A stretch of 64,000 nucleotides of DNA from Pholis gunnellus (GCA_910591455.2 OU342807.1:3245001-3309000), one strand, 5' to 3'. Counted from the first letter of the stretch, positions 40,399 to 49,230 are shown. Program-made: numbers and translations. The notes: generated by a model not told the origin, from the sequence alone.

Positions 40399-41300
40399 GT
40401 CTTCTCCCCGACAGGAAGACGTCCGTCCCCAGGACACGGTGTCCGTCATCGGGGGCGTGGCCGGAAGCAGTAAACAAGGCCGCAAAGCTGCCTGGAAGTT
40501 TGTCAAGGACAACTGGGAGGAGCTTTACAACCGCTACCAGGGCGGCTTCCTCATATCACGGCTCATCAAGGTAAGAAGCCGTCCCGCTGCTCCTCCATCG
40601 GGTCACCTGTTGATGCGTCAGCGGACCAAACGGCTCTTTACCACTAATAACCACACAGCTATCGAGCTCGGTGGAAAAGCAGGAACGTTAATCATTCTGG
40701 TCTGTTCGTGTTGGACGTGAACTCCAGTGTCTGTTTGCTTCAAATTTGTTTTTCTTGTTCTTTGCAGCTCACAGTTGATGGATTTGCTGTCGACAAAATG
40801 GCTGCTGAGGTGAAGGTGAGAGTGCTTATTATTATGAATTAGGTTCATTCGTTTTTTGAGGGGAAAAAGGGGTTATTCCTCTATAAATCATTCCGTGTTT
40901 TATTTTCTGGAACAGATTTTTACATTACAAAGAACCATTTCTGACCACTAGGGGGCAGAATGACCTCACAGTCCTGATGTACCACATGCACCTCAGGTCC
41001 TACTAAAGATCCATAAATGACTAAATAACATATATAATAAAACAACTCCAGAGCTTCATGAAGTCTAAAAAGTCCACATTTAATGAAAAAAAAGATCACA
41101 GCATGCGTTTATCCACAATCCACATGTGTTGGTGTTGAATCACTGGTGAAAACAAATGTCCTGCTCTGAGTTATGTTCATTATAGAAAGTTGGTTTAATA
41201 GAAAATAAGTCTTGTCAAAATGTGATAGCAGACATGTTGAGGTTTCGATGTTGGGACCTGGTGGTGTTGTTGTTGTTGTTGTTGTTGTTGTTGGTGTTGG

Positions 41301-41337
<37 letters not shown>

Positions 41338-41521
41338 GAGATCTCGACCGCTCCGTGTGTTCGTGTCTCTGCAGAGTTTCTTCGAGAGTCACCCGGCGCC
41401 GTCGGCCGAGCGCACGGTGCAGCAGTGCTGCGAGAACATCAACCTCAACGTCGCCTGGCTGAAGCGCGACGCAGACGACATCTCTCAGTATCTACTGCAG
41501 CGCAAAGCGCCCCCCGTCTGA
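24992..41521 (+). CDS. npepps: npepps, puromycin-sensitive aminopeptidase (M1 family), complete
   Basis: Twenty-three exons: 24992-25114, 28293-28377, 28522-28599, 28736-28857, 30553-30660, 31525-31725, 31929-32025, 32118-32151, 32565-32679, 33162-33326, 34227-34331, 34415-34475, 34574-34683, 34880-34943, 35723-35862, 37073-37207, 38184-38403, 38572-38714, 39013-39069, 39956-40063, 40415-40570, 40768-40815, 41375-41521. They total 2,622 bases (873 residues plus stop) and stay in frame. The start MPERRPFVRLPTDVYPVNYG matches the second methionine of the human protein; an in-frame stop about 60 bases upstream excludes the longer N-terminus seen in humans. Catalytic signatures are complete: PCWDEP, GAMENWG, HELAHQWFGNLVTMEWW with NEGFASW downstream (HExxH-x18-E zinc site), and the FDAISYSKG tyrosine. 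The enzyme is a cytosolic zinc aminopeptidase that trims peptides left by the proteasome. Confidence 0.97.
25903..26600. mobile_element. AGTACTT-type MITE, long copy
   Basis: Begins ACAGTGGTAGAAGAAGTATT and ends near GAAGTATAAGTACTCAGTAA. The middle, around AATCAACATATCTGGAGATG, resembles a segment near 63295 (AATCAACACATCTGGAGATA), so the two copies belong together. Intronic in npepps. Confidence 0.55.
29196..29400. repeat. GA-rich purine tract
   Basis: About 200 bases made almost wholly of G and A (GAGAGA, GGAGAGA) on the plus strand. Intronic in npepps. The Arg/Glu-rich and Ser/Leu-rich open frames across it are low-complexity artefacts. Confidence 0.9.
35204..35333 (+). repeat. Left arm of a long inverted repeat around npepps exon 15
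   Basis: About 130 bases that recur, reverse-complemented and with few differences, at 36122-36256. The shared block includes AGACTTGTTACATTACGATG and GCCGCAAAGATGTCG. The arms lie in the introns on each side of exon 15 (35723-35862). Confidence 0.88.
35634..35664. repeat. (CT)n microsatellite
   Basis: Pure CT dinucleotide run about 60 bases upstream of the npepps exon-15 acceptor. It may extend the polypyrimidine tract. Confidence 0.9.
36122..36256 (-). repeat. Right arm of the inverted repeat around npepps exon 15
   Basis: Reverse complement of the arm at 35204-35333, with roughly 790 bases between the arms. In the pre-mRNA the two arms could pair and enclose exon 15. Confidence 0.88.
39504..39750 (-). 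repeat. Dispersed repeat, copy 2 of 2 in window
   Basis: Reverse-complement relative of 671-925, nearly identical along its length, in an npepps intron. It carries CGCCCCCTGGTGG near its right end. Confidence 0.75.
40339..40396. repeat. (CT)n microsatellite
   Basis: Nearly pure CT repeat directly upstream of the npepps exon starting at 40415; part of an extended polypyrimidine tract. Confidence 0.9.
40945..40958 (+). promoter_or_regulatory. CTCF-like core motif in npepps intron
   Basis: CCACTAGGGGGCAG fits the vertebrate CTCF core consensus CCASYAGRKGGCRS at every position. This is a motif match only. Confidence 0.35.
41263..41337. repeat. (GTT)n microsatellite
   Basis: Long GTT run with two or three variant units, just before the last npepps exon. 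On the minus strand it reads as polyglutamine, which is not a gene. Confidence 0.9.
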
Positions 41522-41940
41522 GTGCCCCCCTCCCTCCCTCCCTCCAGCGCGGACCTTCCAGCATCATAGCTGCCTCAGCCCCCCTGACCCCCCCCCCCCC
41601 CTCCCCCCCCCCGACCCCCCCGCAGACCAGAGCTGGAGACCAGAGCGTACTTACAGCGAGCTTCATTACTCTAAAGAAACTGTACGAAAACAAGAAGGCA
41701 AAGCCAAGAATCTACCAACGTGTTGGAAACACACAGAGACTCTTTCTACGTTAACAGCATTGATTTCAGTCGGACCAGGAATGTAGTTTTACTCATTCTG
41801 CCCTCGAGCAGACGGCACCTCAGCATCCATCAAACACCACGACCCCCCCAGCTGATCGCTAACCCCGCTAACGCACCCCGTATGCACACCTCCCTCCATC
41901 TCTGCGTCGCAGCTGAGAAAACTGTGAACCCCCCCCCCTG

Positions 41941-41975
<35 letters not shown>

Positions 41976-42179
41976 TTATTTCTCCCGCTGCCACTCATTT
42001 TGAATGCATGAATTGTGATGTTTCTGCATTTGCTGCTTTGTTTACGTCGGTTTGTTTTCTGTACAAACAAATTATTTTGTTCCTATTTCTTTAGTTTCTC
42101 ATTAAGTAACTCCCCCCCCTCCTCTCTTTCGGGCGTTGTGATTGGGTGACAGCAGAAGGGCAGAGTGGGGTTAATAACG

Positions 42180-42216
<37 letters not shown>

Positions 42217-44670
42217 GTGTCCGACAGCACTGATCCTCCATCACTAATAAAAGGTTAAGACGAGGCGAGCAGCGCAGCATGGTACTACTTTGTAAACTGT
42301 ATAATGCAAGTTTTTTTTGTTTTGTTTTTTTTGCAGACAATGTTATAACAAATGGAAAGGTCCCCCCGCCCCCCCACCCCCCCCAACACCTGTTCAGTCA
42401 GTTTGTATAGTTTGAATCATCAACATATTTGATCTCCTGTTTCTTTACCAGCCTCCAATGACATGAAGATATCGGGCGTTTTATGAAACATCGGATGCTG
42501 TGATTTACTGAAATGTTGAGATAATCGAAGACTCTTCGGGGCCTTTTTTGTTTCCTCCGTTGAGACGCAACATCAGGACTCTGATGAGGCCGGAGAGACG
42601 GATCGACTGGACTCCGCCGTCACACCCGGAGGCCTTAAACCGGTTCGACTGGTTCGCAGTAAATATTTAACACTGAAGTGAAAATAGTTGATTTCCACAT
42701 AACGTCAAAATGTATCTAATGTGACAGATTATGCAGACTTGTTGAACGAGTATATCTATATAGAATTTACAATTTGATGTGGTTTTTGAAAAAACATACC
42801 GACCCGAGTCGTCCAACCCATCGAGCCCCCCCCCCCCCCCTCTCTAACATTTGTTGTTGTTTTTCTTTTGTTTCTTTTTTGTTTAAAACTACAGTTGGTG
42901 TTCATTAAAGTGAAAGGATTATAAAAACAAACCATGTGAAATATGATTGAGGTGTGAGTGTGTGCGCCTGGAAGCAGAGTTTTCATTCTGTCTCACGTTG
43001 ATGATCATATATCTATATTTACATATATCTTTATCTACAGATAGAGCTATCTATCTATAGATATCTATCCGCTGAATTTCACCTAATGAGAGAAGGTTAC
43101 AGATGACGTAGAGCAGACACGAACACGTTGTGCTTTCACAAAGCGTCTGTTTAGACATTTGGTTTTGAGTTTGCGTCGATCGTGCAGATGTTTAATGTTT
43201 AATTTCTTCTTCTAATGAATCCTAATTGAGTTGAAGGTGTGGGATGTCTTTGTGGTTCTGACTTAAAGAAGAGGAGCCGAGGGGACAGCGTCGACGTCGG
43301 TCCAATAAAGCGACACTTGATCCAGTTATCCGTCACAACGAGACGTTTCTCCGGTGTGTCGCTGCTCTGACTGTCCGACTGTCCGCATCTCGTCTGCTTT
43401 CCTTCACTGAAGGGAACGAGAAGTGTCGAGGGGGAGACCTTTTCAGGGGAGAGACAGGCCGCTGGACTTCTCCTGCTGCTGCTAACTTTCTGCAGCAGAG
43501 GCCCACCAAAAATTAACTGGATCCGTCTTACAATCAAAAAGTATTGAATTAACATGAGAAGCTAGAACAGTTGCAAACAGAATTAGTCTATCGATATCAA
43601 TATGTCCCTTGGGGCTGAGTCCTCACTTGCCCCACCTAATCGGCCAGCCCAGCTGGTCAACTACAGAGTGGTAACGGCGCGAACAGAACCCAAAACTCTC
43701 TGGAGCTCTCCTATATTTAAAAGTCTCTGTCTGAAAGTTTAAATGTCCAGTATCAGCCTCTGTGATTGGCCGAAATACAATAAACCCCTAATGGCTTTGG
43801 CTGTTATCAGCTCAGTGTTTGGTTGAAGTCGTCCGGACTCCTCCAGCTCCTCTGTGTCCCCTTTGATGTCCCCTTTGATGTCTCTGGTCCTCGACCTATT
43901 CCCATATGGTCGTGAAGAGCCTGTCCTCTGCATTCCTCACTGACCCTATCTCCCCTGATCTCTGCCTCATGGCTCAGAACCCCCATACCTATGTAACTGT
44001 ACTTTGGTTCAATACTTCCAATGATTATGTTTAAGACTCCTACAAGTAAACTTATTGCAAACATATAATATCTTCCATAAGTAAATATATTGTGACATAA
44101 TTTACATTCTTATCATTGTGACAATTTTATTCACCACTAGGGGTGTTATTAATTCTACTAAATAATGCTTTTAATACTTAAATTCTTCACAGAAGGGAAC
44201 GAGCGGTCAGAGACTCTGAAGACGTCCTGAGGTTGTGTGGAGCAGCTGCTTTGTGCTGATTCAATACATTGACCCTAAATTAAAGACGAGCGAGATGAGG
44301 AAGAACATGCAACTATGTGTGATTTCTCTCGAGTTCTTTATTGTTCAAGTAATGTTCATAAAGTGGCCTCGTTATATATTAGACATTCCACTTGCTGTCT
44401 GTTTTTGATACATTTCTGCAAATATTGCTAATTGTTAGATAAAAACACCACGAGCCCCAAAGAGCTCAATAATAAATATAACATGATATAAGGGGAATAT
44501 ATAGAACTACAAAAGTGTGAGACGTTCATCATAGTTCAAACTCAACTCACTGTTATGGAATTTCAGAATAACATGTTTGGATTTTTTACCCAGTCCTACT
44601 TTTATTTATGAATTATTTTGCTCCGCTGTCGTTTCCTTGAACCTCTTATGGAGCTTCACAGCTGCTACAA
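41522..44670. other. npepps 3' UTR and gene-free DNA
   Basis: After the npepps stop come poly-C runs (about 41589-41620 and 42361-42385), (AC)n at 41946-41972 and (TG)n at about 42182-42214. Candidate poly(A) signals are AATAAA near 42247, ATTAAA near 42904 and AATAAA near 43305, so the 3' UTR probably ends between 42.3 and 43.3 kb. From about 43.56 to 44.2 kb is unassigned sequence that could be an old transposon remnant. No coding region could be supported. Confidence 0.5.
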
Positions 44671-44676
44671 AGCGTA

Positions 44677-44734
44677 CTGCATTAGTCACATGCCGAAAAC
44701 TGAACTTTTTTGCGCATGCATGAGAGTGCACGTG

Positions 44735-44786
<52 letters not shown>

Positions 44787-45085
44787 GTGGGGTGGGGTGG
44801 GGTGGGGGTGCGGGGTTGGTGTGTTTATTGTATTGCATGTAGATTGGGGGATGTGCCCCCCCCCCCCCTGCATTAGTCACACCCCTAAAACTGAACTTTT
44901 TTGCGCATACATGAGAGAACAGCTGCCCATAGGTGTGTGCGTGTGTGTGTGTGTGTGTGGGGGGGGGGGGGTTGTTTTGCATATAGATTGGGGGATGTGC
45001 CCCCCCCCCCCCCCCCCTGCATTAGTCACACCCCTGAGACTGAACTTTTGCGCGTGCATGAGAGAACAGCTGCCCATAGGTGTGT
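44677..45085 (+). repeat. Three direct copies of the terminal core separated by (TG)n and C runs
   Basis: Copies start at about 44677, 44868 and 45017. Each opens with CTGCATTAGTCACA and continues to CTGAACTTTT, GCG and CATGAGAG. The second and third share AACAGCTGCCCATAGGTGTG. Each is followed by TG-rich DNA, and the first two by a G/C run and the words TAGATTGGGGGATGTGCC. Confidence 0.85.
44694..44734 (+). repeat. Left terminal inverted repeat of the virus-derived element
   Basis: About 40 bases matching the reverse complement of 48094-48133 with only a few differences. It is the outermost of three direct copies of the same core on this side, and the one closest in sequence to the right end (both share GAGAGTGCA followed by a GTG). 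Confidence 0.75.
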
Positions 45086-45122
45086 GCGTGTGTGTGGGTG
45101 TGTGTGTGTGTGTGGGTGTGTG

Positions 45123-45240
45123 TATAAATGGGGTACCCATCATGTAGTCCTCTCCACACTCCCTGCGGTACTCAACTGACCAACACTCTGCTATTTCGGA
45201 ACGAACAACAATAGCCACGGCTCACGAACAAAGGTGCAGT
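45123..45240 (+). promoter_or_regulatory. Left inward promoter of the virus-derived element
   Basis: TATAAA at 45123-45128 follows the third repeat copy. An AAAG/GTGCAG donor-like site lies near 45230, so a short untranslated first exon of roughly 75 bases is plausible. This is inference from motifs. Confidence 0.4.
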
Positions 45241-45433
45241 ACTCCTCCTTATATTTTATTTTATTTTCAGCGACAGAGGGGGGGGGTTTAAAATCAGGAT
45301 TGTTTTTAAAGTTTCTCATCATCAGCGAACAGCAGACATGAAGATGAGGCATTTTTAGTTATGGGCTGAATACGTTTTACTCTATTATACGATAGTATAT
45401 TTATTTCAATGCCTATACTTGTATATAGATTCT

Positions 45434-45842
45434 TCTGAAGACTTCCAGTCACCACAAGGACATCATTGGTGGACATTAACCACTCCTAAAAAGCCACATG
45501 TACTGCAAGCCAAGAGAGTGAAAAAAAGGTAAGAAATGACCGCTTGTGTGTGTGTAGAGTCACTTTTGTTGTTTTTACCCCTAGAGAATATTAATTTCTA
45601 TCATTTGTAAAAACCTATAGATCTCAAGACAACCCGACCGGGTCGATTATCGTCAAGATATAAGAGGGATGAAAAAATAGCCAAGAGGTATGTACTCATT
45701 ACAAGAATAGTTTAATTAGTACAGATTTTATATATATTTTACTATTGTTTTGTCTTGTTTTGTTTATCAAGGGCCCACCCCCGAGCTGTCCTGGTGGATG
45801 AAACAACCGTAGCTGCAGCGCTCCAAAGGACTGAGTCATCTA
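45434..45842 (+). pseudogene. Possible spliced gene for a small basic protein (element left arm)
   Basis: Three open blocks look like exons: about 45434-45532 (donor AAAG/GTAAGA, basic end with KKPHV and RVKKR), 45621-45685 (basic, donor GAG/GTATGT) and 45772-45850 (ends in TGA near 45850). The second and third fit in frame. The first joins with a one-base mismatch at a run of seven A. Small basic proteins are typical DNA-packing components of virus-like elements, but no family match can be claimed. It may equally be a decayed frame. Confidence 0.35.
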
Positions 45843-46007
45843 TACAGTGAATATTACGACCCCGGAGAGGCTGGGTTTTCTTGATGTAGACATTTCTCCC
45901 GGTTTATATGAGGATTTGAGTCTGGGGGGGGGGGGATACAATACTCTCACTGATTTCGGGGGTTTCCGCCACACACACAGCTGTTTGAAGGGAGTGACTT
46001 GGATGTT

Positions 46008-46565
46008 ATGGAGGCACCATTAGATGAACGAGCCCCTCAGAGGACGGTCTCTGGGGAGCCGCCAACCGTTGTAAATCAGAGTACCGAAGCACATCCTGCT
46101 CAAAGTTTTGTGAAATGCACGCATAACCTGCAGATGTGGGCAGAGCAACTTTCAGCATCCGTTAAAAAGTGTGACCAACTGACTACACAGATTAGCATGC
46201 TCCGTAAGGCTGTAGATACAGAATGTGCAGCAACCGGTAAAAGGTTTGACCAACTGGCTACACAGATTAGCATGCTCTGTAAGGCTGTAGATGCAGAATG
46301 TGCAGCACCCGGTAAAAATTTTGGCCAACTGTTTATACAGATTATTATGCTCCTTAGGGCTGTACATACAGAATGTGCAGCAACCCGTAAAAGGTTTAAC
46401 CAACTGGTTACACAGATTAGCATGGTCCTTACGACTGTAGAGACTGTGATTCTGCAGCAAACCATCGGTTTCGAGCAGCTTCGTAAGTTATATTTAGAGC
46501 CTCTGTGGGCGATCATCATTGATATGGGTGCAGTCCTTGAACGCCTCTCAAAGCCGAAAGCATAA
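46008..46565 (+). CDS. Unknown protein with 25-residue repeats (element left arm)
   Basis: An open frame of 185 codons from ATG at 46008. The N-terminal third is polar and proline-containing. Then about four repeats of 25 residues follow (around codons 55-150), pattern F-[DGN]-QL-x-[TI]-QI-x-ML-x-x-AV, separated by an AATGK- or AAPGK-like link. Leucine and isoleucine spacing suggests an amphipathic helix or coiled coil. No signal peptide or membrane segment is seen. Upstream codons remain open in frame to a possible acceptor (CACACACAG) near 45980, so the true start may be spliced in. The product is not recognised; structural, fibre-like or scaffold roles would be guesses. Confidence 0.5.
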   Translation: MEAPLDERAPQRTVSGEPPTVVNQSTEAHPAQSFVKCTHNLQMWAEQLSASVKKCDQLTTQISMLRKAVDTECAATGKRFDQLATQISMLCKAVDAECAAPGKNFGQLFIQIIMLLRAVHTECAATRKRFNQLVTQISMVLTTVETVILQQTIGFEQLRKLYLEPLWAIIIDMGAVLERLSKPKA

Positions 46566-46755
46566 TTCACAAAACAGTGGGTACGTTTATTATCTTATAG
46601 GCTATTTTATTTTCATTTAATTTTGTTTTATTTGAATTTTGTTTTGTAACCCTAACCCTAACACCAGAGTGTTCTGATAATCCTATTCGTAGACGGACAA
46701 TGTCAAATGCAAAGGGTGTAACACAAAAGTGCGTAGGACTATTGCAGAATATAAA

Positions 46756-46959
46756 ATGACTGATAATGATGATGATGATGATGATGATGATGATGCTCAG
46801 GGGGTTACACGCACTAGTAAGATGCGTGTTACGCCCCTTGGTCGACCCGCTCGTCCAGCCAAGATGAGCCGTTCTCTCGATGCGTCACCACTGTATAGGA
46901 CACCGTTTAAGACCTCAAAAGCAAAACAGAGGCAGGCTGATCCATGGGAGGGCTTTTGA
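46756..46959 (+). CDS. Small unknown protein with acidic run and basic tail
   Basis: 67 codons from ATG at 46756. It opens with MTDN, then about nine aspartates encoded by a (GAT)n repeat, then a basic, Pro/Arg-rich stretch (VTPLGRPARPAKMSRS), ending in DPWEGF. Charge layout only; not recognised. An earlier frame beginning near 46700 overlaps and may be an alternative start broken by one base. Confidence 0.35.
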   Translation: MTDNDDDDDDDDDAQGVTRTSKMRVTPLGRPARPAKMSRSLDASPLYRTPFKTSKAKQRQADPWEGF

Positions 46960-47073
46960 TTTTTTTTTTATGATTTATGTGTTTCTCTACAACTGTGTCA
47001 TAATGACTGTATTTTATTTTATTTTCTACTTTTTTTCCCCCTCTATACTACGCAGCAGGGCATGTACAAAGTA

Positions 47074-47075
<2 letters not shown>

Positions 47076-47114
<39 letters not shown>
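47076..47114. repeat. (TG)n microsatellite
   Basis: Pure TG run between the convergent halves of the element, directly followed by AATAAA (about 47117), a candidate poly(A) signal for the rightward genes. Confidence 0.9.
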
Positions 47115-47118
<4 letters not shown>

Positions 47119-47308
47119 AAAAATGCTTTTTCTTTTGATGATGTTGTATCCCATGCAAACATTGTGAAATAAAAATGATATTCCAATGCTGATAAAAGTT
47201 GTCTTCTATATTTTATTTTTCATAAAAGTTATCCATGTGACATCAGATTAGAATACACCTTGTACACGGGCACAATGATCTCCGCAGCACACAGCAGGTC
47301 GTACTGTG

Positions 47309-47696
47309 TTAACGGGTAACCAGTGCATCATTTTTAACAGGATTATTTCCACACAGGTTTAGCACCCTGGCATAAGACATTCCTTTCTGTATGTGACATA
47401 GAAAAAACACACAGTGTTGCCCACATGTTGCAGAAACATCATTCTGAACTTGTTTTCTAGAATAAGATACTTCATTACAGTTATTCTTGAGGAACTTAAT
47501 TAACTATTGCCTCCGGAAACAGTGCACTAACTGGGGGATGCCCAAAACTGTCAAAGAAATAGCCATTCCTTTGTTTTGTAATATAAATAGCCAGCCAATG
47601 CTCCCCAGGCCTGTTAGAAGGATGTGTGTTTACAATGGTCATGGAAGGGTATTTACGCACAGGGGTTTTTGGGAGCTGATCACATGCTAGGACCAA
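47309..47696 (-). pseudogene. Adenain-type cysteine protease, frameshifted
   Basis: Minus strand. The first part (47498-47696) carries the catalytic His in GEHWLAIYI and the Asp in GYFFDSFGHPP; it stops at 47496. The second part, one frame over, runs to a stop at 47309 and carries the Gln of KQVQNDVSA and the Cys of ATCGQHCVFFLC. Spacing and order (His, Asp, Gln, Cys) are those of the adenovirus/Polinton maturation protease family (C5, ULP1-like fold). A single one-base change between about 47496 and 47506 explains the break. No clear ATG precedes the first part: the frame opens at TTG (47696) after a stop, so a start upstream may be spliced or lost. In virus-like relatives this enzyme cuts virion precursors. 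Confidence 0.78.
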
Positions 47697-47913
47697 ATGT
47701 TACTAACCCACCCGCATATCCCACTGTGTCAACATACCCATGGGCTCCCTCAGTCTCTATCTCTATCACCCCACCCTTCTCTGAAGGAAGGCCTGCTCTG
47801 CTCCGCCTGCTCTTATGCGTAGGAGCATCCACAATGTCTGGCATATCGTTTGTAGACATACCTATAGCACCGCCAGTAGCAGGAGTCTCATCCAAATAAG
47901 CAGGCATTGACAT
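47680..47913 (-). CDS. Unknown small protein upstream of the protease
   Basis: 77 codons from ATG at 47913, running leftward into the protease region and overlapping its opening by 17 bases in another frame. The sequence is polar with a short basic cluster (HKSRRSRAG) and a Gly-rich C-terminus (VGYAGGLVTFGPSM). The same frame stays open upstream to 47994, with a hydrophobic stretch (RCALNYLVYLSN). Not recognised. Position next to the protease is compatible with a virion precursor or a decayed N-terminal part of the protease. Confidence 0.35.
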   Translation of the reverse strand: MSMPAYLDETPATGGAIGMSTNDMPDIVDAPTHKSRRSRAGLPSEKGGVIEIETEGAHGYVDTVGYAGGLVTFGPSM

Positions 47914-48035
47914 GTTTGATAGGTAGACAAGGTAGTTGAGAGCACAGCGAAAAAAAAATCCGTTGCTGAGCTGAGGCAGGATGTGATCCGACAAAACTGC
48001 AGAGTCAAAGTGTTTTGAAATGCAACAGGCTGCTC

Positions 48036-48055
48036 TCTATATATATAATACATAC
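48036..48055 (-). promoter_or_regulatory. Right inward promoter candidate of the element
   Basis: On the minus strand a TATATATAGAGAGCAG word lies about 60 bases inside the right terminal repeat, mirroring the TATAAA on the left side. Confidence 0.4.
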
Positions 48056-48093
48056 ACAAATAACACACGCCCCTATATACGCCCCTATACGGC

Positions 48094-48133
48094 CACATGC
48101 ACTCTCATGCACGCAAAAAAGTTCAGTTTTCAC
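48094..48133 (-). repeat. Right terminal inverted repeat of the virus-derived element
   Basis: Reverse complement of the left terminus at 44694-44734, with only a few mismatches across the 40 bases. Confidence 0.75.
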
Positions 48134-48400
48134 CCCAATTATGCAAATGAGAGAAAAAAAATGTAAAAATTAATTAAAAATTAATAAAAAAATTAATTAA
48201 AACATTAATTGCAAAATTAATTTAAAAATTAATTAAAAATAAAAAATAAAACAAAACTGCACACGCCACATGCACACTTTTTTTCACGTGCACGCGCAAT
48301 CTGATACAGGTCACATGTACGCGCAATGATGGGGGCCTATATACTCACTGCAAAGACCTGATCATAAGACTAGTACTCTATTTAAAACCTCTGTTCTTTT
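48134..48400. other. A/T-rich ATTAATTA block beside the element
   Basis: From about 48165 to 48250 the sequence is almost only A and T, with repeated TTAATTAAAA words. Next comes GTGCACGCGCAA, then ACATGTACGCGCAA, short GC-rich words recalling the terminal core. It may be the outer part of the element or an older flank. No gene. Confidence 0.4.
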
Positions 48401-48401
48401 T

Positions 48402-48974
48402 TTGTTACTTGATGTGAGACGGATTTATCTGAGCAAAGATGACAGAGGGGTCATCGTGGATGACTTGTCTGAGACTGTTGATGAGTTCCACTCCATCACA
48501 AAGACCAGACTAGCATTGGAGGGGGACCTCGTGGTTCACTATCAAGACCCCGCATTTGAAGATGAATTGTGCAATTTGAGTAGCATAGAGCTTCCTAAAG
48601 ATAAAGCCACTGTGAAAGTCCTACCACAAGGTGGACTCAACCCTAAACACGGCAGGGCTGTCGTCATCCTCTTCCCTTGAGGAGGGCCCCAGTGGCCCCA
48701 AAGTCCTCAGCTGCCTCGGCCATTTGTCCTTCCTGCCTTTTCTTTTGATGTGGAGTTAAAACTGAGGCAAGGAAATGAAGCTTACCATCAAAGATGGGAC
48801 ACTTCTTGACAAATCAAAAGAGAAATCAGAGATCTTAGATAAGTTGGCCGAAGCTACACATGCCCACAACCCCACTAACCCAGCACGTGAAGAGTGCGAT
48901 CATGTGGCCCAAGCTCTCATCAACAATGGTCTGTTTCTCAAAGTGTTATTTTCTGCTTTTTTCATGTTGGAATA
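48402..48974 (+). pseudogene. 5' piece of a SAMD3-like / PB1-like teleost multicopy gene
   Basis: An open block from about 48412 to 48680 translates to RRIYLSKDDRGVIVDDL, then TVDEF and HYQDPAFEDELCNL. This is the beta-grasp (PB1-like) start of a large teleost family of uncharacterised SAMD3-like proteins. After a stop, matching downstream parts continue in broken frames: FDVELKLRQGNEAY near 48740, then from 48775 DGTLLDKSKEKSEILDKLAE and DHVAQALINN to about 48930. Frame changes and the missing middle show that it is a fragment. Orientation matches the 3' piece at 57.1-57.4 kb. Confidence 0.55.
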
Positions 48975-49230
48975 AATGTTAAATATTTAACTGCAAAGTA
49001 GTAATGCGTGTTTGAAACCTTTTGCATTAAATCATTCTGGGATGTTTGCTGAAATTGATTGGATGTGGCACAGCTCCACCTAGAACATTTTCCACCAGCC
49101 GCCACTGGTTATCTATAAGACACGTTGAACTGTTTCACCAGAAGATCCAAACTGTGAGATGAGGGTTGTTCTGTCGGCCTGCGCTCTAAAATGACACACA
49201 CACACATCAGAGCTGATGCTGAGCCAAAGC

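Larger units (their letters stand above)
44677..48150. mobile_element. Polinton/adintovirus-like (virus-derived) element with inverted ends
   Basis: Inverted terminal repeats of about 40 bases (44694-44734 and 48094-48133) enclose some 3.4 kb. Both contain CTGAACTTTTTTGCG and CATGAGAGTGCA. Rightward open frames fill the left half and leftward ones the right half. One of the leftward frames has the His, Asp, Gln and Cys motifs of an adenain-type (C5/ULP1-like) protease, a gene known from adenoviruses, Polintons/Mavericks, adintoviruses and adomaviruses. No DNA polymerase B, integrase, capsid or packaging ATPase could be seen. It is therefore probably a deletion derivative or a small non-autonomous relative. 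Reading-frame breaks show that it is decaying. The outer borders and target-site duplication were not established. Confidence 0.65.

Noticed and set aside
41195..41392. Polyglutamine-like minus-strand open frame
   Set aside because: It is the (GTT)n microsatellite read in antisense.
43560..44200. Possible solitary LTR with TATATTTAAAAG and AATAAAC words
   Set aside because: No clear TG...CA ends or target duplication were found.
46100..46570. 156-codon minus-strand open frame in the virus-derived element
   Set aside because: It is antisense to the repeat-bearing plus-strand frame, which has the better start and periodicity.
46646..46662. AACCCTAACCCTAACACC telomere-like word
   Set aside because: Only about two and a half units; too short to call an interstitial telomere without further evidence.
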